51,285 nt of DNA from Lachnospiraceae bacterium (GCA_017962225.1 JAGCVT010000067.1:1-51285); one strand, 5' to 3'. Shown: positions 8,736 to 17,539, counted from the first letter of the stretch. A program made the numbers and translations. The notes: generated by a model from the sequence alone, not told the origin.

Positions 8736-10136
8736 ATGATTAAGGACAATCAAACATTTTTTAACAGATTGCATGTTGTGCTTGATTGCATAGTAACGGC
8801 TTTAGCATACTTTTTGGCATGGTATGGCAGAATGGTGGTTTTTGCACCGGTGGACCAGGGCGTTTTACCGATGAAAACTTACTTTTTTGCCTTGTATTTC
8901 ATTATTCCGGGATACCTTGCCGTATTTGCCACACTGAACCTTTACAAACCCAAAAGAATGTCTTCGCTGATCGGTGAATTCTTTGATGTCATCAAAGCCA
9001 ACGTCATCGGTGCGATGGTATTTCTGGTAGTGCTCTATTTGATCAACCAGCCAAACTTTTCTCGTTCGCTGATTATCTTGTTTGCACTCTTAAATGTGGT
9101 TTTAATGACCGCATACAGATTTGCGGTAAGAAGTATTCTTTCCCAGATAAGGAAAGTCGGATTCAATGCAAAACAGGTTGTTATCGTAGGATATTCAAGA
9201 GCCTGCGAACAGTATATAGACAGAATTCTTGTCAATCCTCAGTGGGGATATCAGATAAGAGGAATTTTGGATGACGAGGTTCCTGCGGGAACTTATTACA
9301 AAGGAATACAGGTTCTCGGAAGAATAGACAATCTCGAAGAGATTTTACCCGAGAACAAGCTCGACGAAATAGCAATTGCACTTCCCCTTAAGAACTACAA
9401 GAGACTTGAGGAAATCGTAGGAAAGTGCGAAAAATCCGGCGTACATACCAAGTTTATTCCGGATTACAATTCCGTTATTCCGTCCAAACCCTACACGGAA
9501 GATTTATCGGGACTTCCTGTTATAAATATTAGGAGAGTTCCTTTAACAAGTGCTTTTAACTGGTATTTAAAAAGAGCAATTGATATAATAGGTTCACTTG
9601 TTGCCATCATTCTTTTCTCACCGGTGATGCTTTTATCGGTAATAGTTATTAAAAGCAGAAAAGACGGACCTGTACTCTTTGTTCAGGAAAGAGTCGGACT
9701 TCACAACAAAGTCTTTAAGATGTATAAGTTTCGAACAATGAGAGAGCAGAAGCCTGAGGAAGAGGAAAAAGAGTGGACCACCAAAAACGATCCGAGAGTT
9801 ACAGGCTTCGGAAAGTTTTTAAGAAGAACAAGTCTTGACGAGACACCGCAGTTCTTCAATATTTTAAGAGGTGATATGTCTCTTATCGGACCGAGACCGG
9901 AAAGGCCCCAGTTCGTTGAGCAGTTTAAGGAAGAAATCCCCCGTTACATGGTAAAACATCAGGTAAGACCGGGTCTTACCGGCTGGGCACAGGTAAACGG
10001 TTACAGAGGAGATACTTCCATCAGAAAAAGAGTAGAATACGATATTTACTATATAGAAAACTGGTCTATTGGGTTGGATATTCAGATTATTCTTTTGACA
10101 TTTCTTAAAGGATTTGTCAACAAAAATGCTTATTAG
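8736..10136 (+). CDS. Undecaprenyl-phosphate sugar-1-phosphate transferase (polyprenyl glycosylphosphotransferase)
   Basis: The product is 466 aa from the ATG at 8736 (a TTG at 8730 is the alternative; no strong ribosome site marks either). The N-terminal third carries about four membrane helices. The middle has a Rossmann-like CoA-binding-type domain (VVIVGYSRACEQYIDRILV). The C-terminal catalytic domain begins at the single helix RAIDIIGSLVAIILFSPV and contains FVQERVGLHNKVFKMYKFRT and RGDMSLIGPRPER, the signature of the WcaJ/WbaP group. This enzyme primes repeat-unit synthesis by moving hexose-1-phosphate onto undecaprenyl phosphate at the membrane. It matches the surrounding glycosyltransferases and the LCP protein. 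The window has no Wzx or Wzy, so the pathway is completed elsewhere. Confidence 0.92.
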   Translation: MIKDNQTFFNRLHVVLDCIVTALAYFLAWYGRMVVFAPVDQGVLPMKTYFFALYFIIPGYLAVFATLNLYKPKRMSSLIGEFFDVIKANVIGAMVFLVVLYLINQPNFSRSLIILFALLNVVLMTAYRFAVRSILSQIRKVGFNAKQVVIVGYSRACEQYIDRILVNPQWGYQIRGILDDEVPAGTYYKGIQVLGRIDNLEEILPENKLDEIAIALPLKNYKRLEEIVGKCEKSGVHTKFIPDYNSVIPSKPYTEDLSGLPVINIRRVPLTSAFNWYLKRAIDIIGSLVAIILFSPVMLLSVIVIKSRKDGPVLFVQERVGLHNKVFKMYKFRTMREQKPEEEEKEWTTKNDPRVTGFGKFLRRTSLDETPQFFNILRGDMSLIGPRPERPQFVEQFKEEIPRYMVKHQVRPGLTGWAQVNGYRGDTSIRKRVEYDIYYIENWSIGLDIQIILLTFLKGFVNKNAY

Positions 10137-10162
10137 GAGGCTACTTAGGTAGGGATTTGGAG

Positions 10163-11290
10163 ATGTCAGACAGGACAAGAGGAAACGTAAAGAGAAAAAA
10201 GAAAAAAGGCGGCAATAAAGTTGTCAGAAACATCATAATCGGTGCTGAAGCTTTAGTACTTGTTGCGGTAATCGTAATTCTTATTTATGCTTTCAGAGCA
10301 ACGGATGAGGAAACCGGTGTTAAGAAATACGATCTGAAAGAAGATGAGATTGTTACAAACATTAAGGAAGACGATCCCATCGTTCAGGAAATCAAAAAAG
10401 GCTATACCACATATGCATTTTTCGGAGTAGATGCACGTAACGGCACGCTTGAAAAAGGTACCAGAACCGATACCATTATAATTTGTTCAATAGATAATGA
10501 AACCGGCGAAACGAGACTCTGCAGTATTTACAGAGATACTCTTTTGAATATCGCCGATAAAGGAAAGGAGCCTTCATATCAGAAGTGCAATGCCGCATAT
10601 GCTTACGGCGGACCGGAAAAAGCACTTAATATGATTAACCAGAATCTGGATCTTTTCGTTGAACAGTTTATTACCGTTGGTTTTGACGGTGTAATGAATA
10701 CAATCAATGCCGTTAACGGTGTAGATATTGATATTAAATATGATGAAATCTCATATCTTAATGACTATCAGAGATCGATGTATTCGACAGAATCCAAGGT
10801 TGATTTGAGAGATGATTTTACACCGGTTACAGATACGGGACTTCAGACTCTGAACGGTTATCAGGCTCTTGCTTACTGTCGTATCCGATATACTGCCGGT
10901 GACGATTATAAGAGAACCGAAAGACAGCGTGATGTATTAACACAGATAGTAACCAAAGCAAAGGCTATAGATCCTGTTAAGGTTTCCAAGATTTGTACCG
11001 ATGTATTCCCTTATCTGGCAACAAATATGGATTTGGATAAAGATATCATACCTCGTGCTTCCGAAGTTTCAAAATATTCAATAGTGGCTTCAGACGGTTT
11101 TCCTTTTGCGGATAAACGTACCTCCGGCCTTCTCGGAGCTAAAGGATCCTGCGTAATTCCTGTTGATCTTGAAGCGAATGTCGTGGAACTGCATGAGTTC
11201 CTTTACCCGGGTCTGGATTATACTCCTTCGGAAACGGTTAAAAAGATTTCCAAGGATATTAAATCCGAAGCAGCGGCATACGGAAAATAA
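10163..11290 (+). CDS. LytR-CpsA-Psr (LCP) family cell-wall glycopolymer ligase
   Basis: LCP proteins transfer undecaprenyl-pyrophosphate-linked glycopolymers onto peptidoglycan outside the membrane. The product is 375 aa from the ATG at 10163 (TAGGTAGGG just upstream; a TTG at 10157 is in frame). It has a Lys/Arg-rich cytoplasmic N-terminus, one membrane helix at about 21-45 and an external LCP domain. Conserved pieces are FFGVDAR, GTRTDTIIICSID, a SIYRDT equivalent of the family SIPRDT, NAAYAYGG, and CRIRYTAGDDYKRTERQRDVL with its conserved arginines. It follows the priming transferase by 26 nt, as in capsule and wall-polymer loci. A strong terminator follows the gene. Confidence 0.92.
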   Translation: MSDRTRGNVKRKKKKGGNKVVRNIIIGAEALVLVAVIVILIYAFRATDEETGVKKYDLKEDEIVTNIKEDDPIVQEIKKGYTTYAFFGVDARNGTLEKGTRTDTIIICSIDNETGETRLCSIYRDTLLNIADKGKEPSYQKCNAAYAYGGPEKALNMINQNLDLFVEQFITVGFDGVMNTINAVNGVDIDIKYDEISYLNDYQRSMYSTESKVDLRDDFTPVTDTGLQTLNGYQALAYCRIRYTAGDDYKRTERQRDVLTQIVTKAKAIDPVKVSKICTDVFPYLATNMDLDKDIIPRASEVSKYSIVASDGFPFADKRTSGLLGAKGSCVIPVDLEANVVELHEFLYPGLDYTPSETVKKISKDIKSEAAAYGK

Positions 11291-11300
11291 AAGAAAATGC

Positions 11301-11331
11301 GGTCTCCATAGTAAAATATGGAGACCTTTTT
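11301..11331 (+). terminator. Strong terminator overlapping the start region of the next gene
   Basis: A perfect 10-bp stem pairs GGTCTCCATA (11301-11310) with TATGGAGACC (11317-11326), with a 6-nt loop and then a T run. It ends the LCP transcript. The 3' arm also holds the only plausible ribosome site (GGAG 11319-11322) and an in-frame ATG for the next glycosyltransferase. Confidence 0.88.
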
Positions 11332-12568
11332 GAAATATATGAGAGAAAATCCTACAGTTGACGTCATCATTCCCGCATATAAGCCCAAGGAATCATTTAT
11401 TAAGCTTATAGAGATGCTGGAAAAACAGACGTATCCGATCAACAGAATAATAGTGATGAACACCGAGGAAAAATATTACTCCGAGCTTATGTTCAATCAT
11501 TCTCTGGACAAGGTGTACGATAATATTCATGTAACACATATTTCCAAAAGGGAGTTCAATCACGGCAGAACAAGAAGAGACGGCGTCTTAAGATCAGAGG
11601 CCGATATTTTTGTTATGATGACTGACGATGCCGTGCCTAAAAACGAGGAGATGATCGAAAGGCTCATCAACCCCATTATTACGGGCAAGGCAGCTGCTTC
11701 CTATGCAAGACAGGTGGCTAAAAAAACGTCGGGCGAAATAGAAAGATTTACAAGAAATTTCAATTACCCAAGAAAATCGAGGCTTAAAAGCGTATCTGAT
11801 ATAAATGAACTCGGAATTAAGACATATTTCTGTTCAAATGTATGTGCGGCATATGACCGTGACGTATACGAACAGCTCGGAGGTTTCGAGGAATATGTTA
11901 TTTTTAACGAGGATATGATTTATGCCGCACATCTTATAAAAGCCGGTTACAAGATAGCTTATACCGCCAGTGCGGAAGTAATTCATTCACATGATTACGG
12001 TAACATTACGCTTTTTAAAAGAAACTTCGATCTCGGTGTATCGCAGGCAGATTATCCCGATATATTTAAAAACATATCCTCTGTCGGCGAAGGAAAGAAA
12101 CTTGTTTCAAAAACAATCGAACATCTTAAAAAAAGAAAAAAGACCTATCTTGTTCCGAAGCTTATCATAAACAGTGCATTTAAGTTTATGGGCTACAGAT
12201 TAGGTCTTATGCATGAGTTTTTACCCAGATTCTTACTTACGAGATTTTCGTCCATGCCCGAGTACTGGATTGGCAAGGATGTTTACGAGAATAATAAAAA
12301 GATTAATTTTCATGCAGGATACGGTATCACGGAAACCGAGTATAAAGACGGCAGAATGGTTCATAAGGCTTCAAGCAATACCGATCCGTACAAAGAAACA
12401 GGCAGAAAATCCACGTTAAGGGATGAAATAAAGGTTCGTCCCAAAGATAAGATGATAGACCGTTCTCATGCTGTTACAACCAACAGGGAAGTTGCGTGGA
12501 AGAGCGATAACGAACCGGAAATCAAAACAGAAAAACCTGAAACGGAAAACAAAGAAGAAACTAAATAA
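11330..12568 (+). CDS. Family 2 glycosyltransferase, rhamnosyltransferase-type
   Basis: This GT-A transferase has TVDVIIPAYKPKESFI at the start of the domain, SKREFNHGRTRRDG, MMTDDA as the metal motif, and GGFEEYVIFNEDMIYAAHLI on the acceptor side. The FNHG...R and NED pattern is that of WsaF/RfbN-like rhamnosyltransferases. Start choice is uncertain. TTG at 11330 is seven bases after GGAG (11319-11322); ATG at 11339 and ATG at 11318 are alternatives, the last lying inside the terminator stem without a ribosome site. The protein is ~412 aa. The last ~110 residues are basic, then Glu/Lys-rich and probably disordered. It is followed after 27 nt by an HtrA gene. Confidence 0.85.
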   Translation: MKYMRENPTVDVIIPAYKPKESFIKLIEMLEKQTYPINRIIVMNTEEKYYSELMFNHSLDKVYDNIHVTHISKREFNHGRTRRDGVLRSEADIFVMMTDDAVPKNEEMIERLINPIITGKAAASYARQVAKKTSGEIERFTRNFNYPRKSRLKSVSDINELGIKTYFCSNVCAAYDRDVYEQLGGFEEYVIFNEDMIYAAHLIKAGYKIAYTASAEVIHSHDYGNITLFKRNFDLGVSQADYPDIFKNISSVGEGKKLVSKTIEHLKKRKKTYLVPKLIINSAFKFMGYRLGLMHEFLPRFLLTRFSSMPEYWIGKDVYENNKKINFHAGYGITETEYKDGRMVHKASSNTDPYKETGRKSTLRDEIKVRPKDKMIDRSHAVTTNREVAWKSDNEPEIKTEKPETENKEETK

Positions 12569-12595
12569 AATTTCTCCGACGGGAGGTGCTATTTT

Positions 12596-13873
12596 ATGAG
12601 TTCAGAAAATAAGAAAAAACCTAATAAATTTTTATCTTTTTTATGGATTGTATTTTTGGGAATAGTGTTCGGTGTATGCGCAGGCGTTGCATATACGGGC
12701 ATTGCGGTTGTTTCAAACAAACTGATTGTTCCTGCTGTTGTCGGTGAACTTCCTTCACAGACCACAAGCTTTACTCCGGGACCTTCAGACCCTGTTAAGC
12801 CCAATGACAAGGACAGTAATTTCCATGCTCAGATAGCTGAGAAACAGGAAGAGATAATTGAAGAAGTTGAAGATATCGTTATGGCAAACGAAGATTATAC
12901 GGTTGCGGAAGTTGCCGAAAACTGTATGCCTGCCATCGTATCCATCAACGTAATCGGAGACTATGATTACAACGGTTATAAATATGAGGGCGAAAGTGCA
13001 GGTTCGGGCATTATAGTAGGCCAGTCCGATACCGAACTTCTTATTGCCACGAACTATCACGTTGTGGAAAACAACAAGCAGATAAACATCAATTTCTGCG
13101 ACGCTTCTGATGCTCCCGCAACCGTTAAAGGTAAAAAGGTTTCAATGGACCTTGCGGTTGTGGCTGTGGATCTTTCCGAATTAAGCGATTCCACATTAAG
13201 CAGTATCAAAATCGCAATCATCGGCAATTCCGACGAAACAAAGGTTGGCGAAGGCGTTGTTGCCATCGGTAACGCATTAGGATACGGTCAGTCGGTAACT
13301 GCAGGTGTTGTAAGTGCGTTAGACAGAGAAATCATTACAGAGTCAGGAGAACCCGGCAATTTCATTCAGACCGATGCTGCAATCAACCCCGGTAACTCCG
13401 GCGGAGCTTTGCTTAACATGAGAGGAGAGCTTATAGGTATCAACTCCGATAAGCTTTTCGGTAATGCTGTAGAAGGCATGGGATATGCCATACCCATCAA
13501 CGAAGCAGATCCGATTATCCGTGATCTTATGAACAAACAGCAGTTAACCGAACTGCCTGAAGACCAGCAGTCTTACTTCGGTATTTCTGCAGTTGAAATC
13601 AATTCGGTACTCTATACAAACGAGGGTGCAGTAATTCCGAAAGGTGTTTACATTTCGGAAGTTGTTCCCGGCGGTACGGCTGATATGGCAGGACTTATGC
13701 GCGGCGATATCATTACCGAATTTGAGGGCGATTCCATTGTATCAATGGCCGAGTTTAAAAAGTATCTTGCATCATATGCAAAGGGAAGCACGGTACATAT
13801 TACTTACGAAAGATACAACGGTGTGCAGTACGAAGAGTATACGATTGAAGTAACCTTACAGGGCAAACCATAA
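12596..13873 (+). CDS. htrA: HtrA/DegP-type membrane-anchored serine protease with PDZ domain
   Basis: HtrA degrades or refolds damaged exported proteins at the outer face of the membrane. The product is 425 aa with GGGAGG at 12581-12586. It has a short basic N-terminus, one membrane helix at about 12-40, a linker, a trypsin-like domain and a C-terminal PDZ domain (~345-425, VVPGGTADMAGLMRGDIITEF). The catalytic triad is visible: His155 (ATNYHVV), Asp185 (SMDLAVV) and Ser268 (GNSGGAL). The place between polysaccharide genes and a ClpX-like unfoldase suggests a small quality-control unit for a time of envelope construction; that link is inference. Confidence 0.93.
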   Translation: MSSENKKKPNKFLSFLWIVFLGIVFGVCAGVAYTGIAVVSNKLIVPAVVGELPSQTTSFTPGPSDPVKPNDKDSNFHAQIAEKQEEIIEEVEDIVMANEDYTVAEVAENCMPAIVSINVIGDYDYNGYKYEGESAGSGIIVGQSDTELLIATNYHVVENNKQININFCDASDAPATVKGKKVSMDLAVVAVDLSELSDSTLSSIKIAIIGNSDETKVGEGVVAIGNALGYGQSVTAGVVSALDREIITESGEPGNFIQTDAAINPGNSGGALLNMRGELIGINSDKLFGNAVEGMGYAIPINEADPIIRDLMNKQQLTELPEDQQSYFGISAVEINSVLYTNEGAVIPKGVYISEVVPGGTADMAGLMRGDIITEFEGDSIVSMAEFKKYLASYAKGSTVHITYERYNGVQYEEYTIEVTLQGKP

Positions 13874-13904
13874 AGACTAATTAATTACTGATACAGGAGC
13901 TAAA

Positions 13905-15398
13905 ATGAACAACGAATACGAAGATATCTGTTCGGTCTGCCACAGGACCGAAAGTGTGGCGGGAAAGATGCTGAAGATGTCCGATTCTCTCTGCATTTGC
14001 ATTGACTGTCTGCAAAAGAGTACCGACATGTTAAATCAGTCCCCTTATAAAGAAATGCTTGGAATGGACCCCGCTACCATGGCAGGAATGTTCCCCGGAA
14101 TGGGAATAAATCCGACAGAGGCACCGACAGGCATACAGGAAAATAAAACAGAAGATATTTCAAAGGTTTCCAATGAAGATGAACCTGAAAAGAAGGAAGA
14201 AAAAAAGGACGATAAGCCCAAAGGACCTTCACAGCCTCACGGTACGTTTTTCTTAAATCTTAATGATCTGATGGGCGGAAACATTAATCCCCGAACGAAG
14301 ATTAAGAAGAGAAATCCCGACGAGAAAAAAGAGCCGATTATCAAACTTAAGGATATACCTGCTCCTCACAAATTAAAGGCTAAACTGGATGAATACGTGA
14401 TAGGTCAGGAAGAAGCCAAAAAGATTTTATCCGTAGCTGTCTACAACCATTATAAAAGAGTTGCAACAGATACAATGGATGAAATTGAAATTGAAAAGTC
14501 CAACATTTTAATGCTCGGACCCACAGGCTGCGGTAAGACATATATCGTAAAAACTCTTGCGAAGCTTCTTGACGTGCCTCTTGCAATCGCGGATGCAACA
14601 GCACTTACCGAAGCGGGCTATATCGGTGATGATATCGAAAGCGTAGTAAGCAAACTTCTTGCAGCCGCAGACAATGATGTGGATAAAGCGGAATGCGGAA
14701 TTATCTTTGTCGATGAAATCGACAAGCTCGCAAAGAAGCCCAATACCAATCACCGTGATGTATCGGGTGAATCGGTTCAGCAGGGTATGTTAAAGCTTTT
14801 AGAGGGTGCTGAGATAGAAGTTCCCGTAGGTGCCACCAGCAAGAACGCCATGGTTCCTATGACCACAGTTAACACGAGAAACATTCTCTTTATCTGCGGC
14901 GGTGCATTCCCCGATCTTGAGGAAATAATCAAAGCACGTCTTACAAAGCAGGCCGGCATAGGTTTTAACAGCGAACTTAAAGACAAATACGATAAAGACA
15001 AAAAGCTTCTTCACAAAGTTACCACGGAAGATATCAAAAAGTACGGAATGATTCCCGAATTCGTCGGAAGACTTCCGATTATCTGTCCGTTGGACAGCCT
15101 GGATGAGGATGCTTTGGTAGACATCCTAAAAGAGCCTAAAAATGCAATCTTAAAACAGTATCAGAAGCTTCTCGAACTCGACGAAGTAAAACTTATCTTC
15201 GACGATTCTGCATTAAGAGCCATTGCAAAGAAAGCAATAAAAAAAGACACGGGTGCCAGAGCACTTCGCGCCATCATCGAGGAATTCATGCTCGACATCA
15301 TGTATGAAATTCCCAAAGATGAAAACATAGGTACCGTAACCATCACCGGAGATTACATCGAAGGCAAGGGCGGCCCTATCGTAGAGATTAGAAAGTAA
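13905..15398 (+). CDS. ClpX-like AAA+ unfoldase with zinc finger and long linker
   Basis: The 497-aa protein has a ClpX-type N-terminal zinc finger (Cys9, Cys12, Cys32, Cys35), a ~100-residue charged and Met/Gly/Pro-rich linker, then an AAA+ module. Walker A is GPTGCGKT (205-212, Lys211) and Walker B is IIFVDEID (Asp270, Glu271). The pore loop reads GYIGDD in place of the usual GYVGED. An IGF tripeptide is present in KQAGIGFNSE, the ClpP-docking loop of genuine ClpX. Housekeeping ClpX is about 420 aa and normally lies beside clpP and tig; neither is here. I infer a second, specialised ClpX that could still dock ClpP. It is probably co-transcribed with htrA (31-nt gap). Confidence 0.85.
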   Translation: MNNEYEDICSVCHRTESVAGKMLKMSDSLCICIDCLQKSTDMLNQSPYKEMLGMDPATMAGMFPGMGINPTEAPTGIQENKTEDISKVSNEDEPEKKEEKKDDKPKGPSQPHGTFFLNLNDLMGGNINPRTKIKKRNPDEKKEPIIKLKDIPAPHKLKAKLDEYVIGQEEAKKILSVAVYNHYKRVATDTMDEIEIEKSNILMLGPTGCGKTYIVKTLAKLLDVPLAIADATALTEAGYIGDDIESVVSKLLAAADNDVDKAECGIIFVDEIDKLAKKPNTNHRDVSGESVQQGMLKLLEGAEIEVPVGATSKNAMVPMTTVNTRNILFICGGAFPDLEEIIKARLTKQAGIGFNSELKDKYDKDKKLLHKVTTEDIKKYGMIPEFVGRLPIICPLDSLDEDALVDILKEPKNAILKQYQKLLELDEVKLIFDDSALRAIAKKAIKKDTGARALRAIIEEFMLDIMYEIPKDENIGTVTITGDYIEGKGGPIVEIRK

Positions 15399-15405
15399 AC
15401 AGACA

Positions 15406-15499
15406 GGGACGGTTCTAAAATGGTCAAAAAGGCCAAAACAGAACCGTCCCCAAATGGTAAAAAAGGCCAAAATAGAACCGTCCCCGTTTGGCTCTTTTT
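15406..15499 (+). repeat. GGGACGGTTCT palindromic intergenic repeat, copy A (1.5 units)
   Basis: GGGACGGTTCT (15406-15416) can pair with AGAACCGTCCC at 15440-15450 or with a second copy at 15474-15484. Between arms lie two near-identical 15-nt cores, TGGTCAAAAAGGCCA (15421-15435) and TGGTAAAAAAGGCCA (15455-15469). The element ends GTTTGGCTCTTTTT, which runs into the stop codon of the convergent CYTH gene. With its T run it probably also terminates the clpX-like transcript. A second copy is at 46242-46299. Confidence 0.85.
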
Positions 15500-15941
15500 A
15501 TGTTAACGCCAGATGTGCGTTAGAGTAGTTTTTGTCTTCGGAAACATCCTCACCGAACCATGAAGGAGGAGTAAAGGATTTGGCGTCTTCCAAAGTTTCA
15601 AACTCGACTTCGGCGAAAACCAAAGGTGCAAGCTCACCTTCGAAAACATCCAATTCTATAGTGTAGTTCTCATACGGTATAAGATATCTTTTCTTTTTTA
15701 TGATCTTTCCGTCAGCTTTCGCAATCAGGTGTTCGTAAGATTCTTTGTTAAGCGGAAGGTTGTATTCTTCCCTCTCTACAAAGCCTTTTCCCTTGTATGT
15801 AAGATAATATGTATCGTCTTCTTTTCTGACTCTTACAACGGGGTTTGTATTCAGGTATCCCTGCTCCAAACACTTAAAAGGATAAGCGTTTAAATCGGGC
15901 ATTTCCTTGATTTTAAATTTTCTTTCGATTTCTTTTCCCAT
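15498..15941 (-). CDS. CYTH-domain protein (inorganic triphosphatase/adenylate-cyclase fold)
   Basis: This 147-aa minus-strand protein starts MGKEIERKF, which contains the ExExK signature of the CYTH superfamily (Glu4, Glu6, Lys8). Alternating charged strands follow (VVRVRKED, YYLTYKGKG, YTIELDVFEG, FAEVEFET), the residues that line the triphosphate tunnel. Most bacterial single-domain CYTH proteins hydrolyse tripolyphosphate or nucleoside triphosphates; cyclase activity is less likely at this size. GGAGG precedes the ATG, and a near-consensus promoter lies 24 nt upstream of it. It converges on the clpX-like gene and shares the palindromic element at its 3' end. Confidence 0.88.
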   Translation of the reverse strand: MGKEIERKFKIKEMPDLNAYPFKCLEQGYLNTNPVVRVRKEDDTYYLTYKGKGFVEREEYNLPLNKESYEHLIAKADGKIIKKKRYLIPYENYTIELDVFEGELAPLVFAEVEFETLEDAKSFTPPSWFGEDVSEDKNYSNAHLALT

Positions 15942-15964
15942 AATTTCCTCCGAAATTCTGTTTA

Positions 15965-15994
15965 ATTATAAAAATACTGGAATTTTTTTGTCAA
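15965..15994 (-). promoter_or_regulatory. Near-consensus promoter for the CYTH gene
   Basis: On the minus strand, TTGACA (15994-15989) is followed by an 18-nt spacer and TATAAT (15970-15965). Both hexamers are perfect. The implied transcript starts near 15958, about 17 nt before the start codon. Confidence 0.8.
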
Positions 15995-16057
15995 GAATAG
16001 GATAATAGTAACCGATAAATAATATGGTGGAGTATAAAAAAATCGGAGGGGATTTTT

Positions 16058-17506
16058 TTGGATTATCAGTTATTTGTAAACAATTTGAAAAAGCTTGCGT
16101 GCGTCATTTCGATTAAAACCAATCCTGACGGAACTCATTCAGAGCCGTGTATTGAGGCAGCAAACGAATTATATCTTAAGTCTGTAAATGTCGATCCGAA
16201 AGATTTTGTTGCTGGCCGCCCTTATTATGAGTACATTTTCCGTGACTATAATTTTGAAGCCATGACTTCAAGATGCATATTTGAAAACAGACTTATTCAT
16301 TCATATGTCAATGCTGAAAGATATAACGCCTGGATGGATATTTTTATGATGCCGCTTGTATCGGATGATGAAAATATCGGGTACAGTCTGTTTTCGTATG
16401 ACATGACTCCAAATGTTGAGGCAGATAAATTAAGCGATGTTACGGCACAGACTGCGGCACAGGTAATCAAAACCAGCGTAAAGCTTCATGAAACGTCTGA
16501 TTTTAAGGCTGCAATGGAATCGGTTATCGATGATATCAGAATAACCTGCAAAGCCAACAGATGCTGTGTTCTTTTGACGGATTTAAAAAACAGAACCGCT
16601 ACCGTACTTGCACACAGTATAGTGGAGGGTGAAGATGCAAGAAGAATGGAAGATTATCTGGATGAAGATTTCTTCAAAATCATCGAATCCTGGGACAATC
16701 TGATTGCCGGCAGCAACTGCTATATCATTCATGACGAAGCGGAACTGGAAGAATTAAAAAAGAAGAACGAAGCATGGTATGATTCGCTTAAGATGGCGCA
16801 TGTTACAAATCTTGTGCTTTATCCGTTAAGGGCCAATGACGAAACAATAGGATATATCTGGGCAACCAATTTTGATGCATCCAATACACTTAATATCGAG
16901 CAGATTCTCGAGATAACTACATTTCTTTTAGCAGCGGAAATTAACAATTATCTCCTTTACGAAAGAATGAAAGAGCAGAGTGTAACGGATTCACTGACAA
17001 ATGTTTTAAATCGTAATGCGATGAATAACATGATTACCGATATCGTAAACGGAGATTACGTTATTAAGAATCCTTACGGCGTTGCATTTATGGATTTAAA
17101 CGGACTTAAGGCAACCAATGACCGCGAAGGCCATCTCGTGGGAGATCAGTTATTAAGAGATGCGGCAGCAATCCTAAAAGATAATTTCAAAGATGCGGAT
17201 ATTTACAGAGTCGGCGGAGATGAATTCCTTATAATTGCTGAGAATAAAAAAGAAGAGGAGTTCAATGCTCTTATCGACAATATCAGAAAACTTTCAGAGG
17301 AATCAGACCGTATAAAATTCGCCGTGGGCAGCTGCTTCGTTGAACCTTCGTTTGAGGTAAGGGAAGCATTGCATATTGCGGACGAAAACATGTATAAGGA
17401 AAAAGAAAAGTTCTATCAAAGCCATCCTGAATATAACAGAAGAGCTGCGGATTCAGAAAGAAATTCCATGGAACATTCCGAATATCGAAGAAGAATAACC
17501 GACTGA
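16058..17506 (+). CDS. GGDEF-domain diguanylate cyclase with N-terminal sensor region
   Basis: The protein makes cyclic-di-GMP from two GTP. It starts at TTG 16058 with GGAGGGG at 16045-16051; no ATG stands near. It is 482 aa, with no membrane helix or signal peptide, so it is cytoplasmic. Residues ~1-130 look PAS-like and ~145-300 look GAF-like (RCCVLLTDLKNRTATVLAHS). The GGDEF domain covers ~310-460, with SVTDSLTNVLNRNAM, FMDLNGLKATND and an intact GGDEF at 386-390. The RxxD inhibitory site normally five residues before GGDEF is absent (FKDA instead), so product inhibition may be weak. The ligand of the sensor region is unknown. A strong terminator follows. Confidence 0.88.
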   Translation: MDYQLFVNNLKKLACVISIKTNPDGTHSEPCIEAANELYLKSVNVDPKDFVAGRPYYEYIFRDYNFEAMTSRCIFENRLIHSYVNAERYNAWMDIFMMPLVSDDENIGYSLFSYDMTPNVEADKLSDVTAQTAAQVIKTSVKLHETSDFKAAMESVIDDIRITCKANRCCVLLTDLKNRTATVLAHSIVEGEDARRMEDYLDEDFFKIIESWDNLIAGSNCYIIHDEAELEELKKKNEAWYDSLKMAHVTNLVLYPLRANDETIGYIWATNFDASNTLNIEQILEITTFLLAAEINNYLLYERMKEQSVTDSLTNVLNRNAMNNMITDIVNGDYVIKNPYGVAFMDLNGLKATNDREGHLVGDQLLRDAAAILKDNFKDADIYRVGGDEFLIIAENKKEEEFNALIDNIRKLSEESDRIKFAVGSCFVEPSFEVREALHIADENMYKEKEKFYQSHPEYNRRAADSERNSMEHSEYRRRITD

Positions 17507-17507
17507 T

Positions 17508-17539
17508 AAAAAACGGCATGCGACTGCATGTCGTTTTTT
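17508..17539 (+). terminator. Rho-independent terminator after the diguanylate cyclase gene
   Basis: A-rich arm plus CGGCATGC (17514-17521) pairs with GCATGTCG (17526-17533) and six T residues, with a GACT tetraloop. The stem has one G-T wobble. Confidence 0.88.

Noticed and set aside
12589..13060. Minus-strand frames within the htrA gene
   Set aside because: No ribosome site or recognised domain; they mirror the protease frame, whose triad and PDZ are clear.
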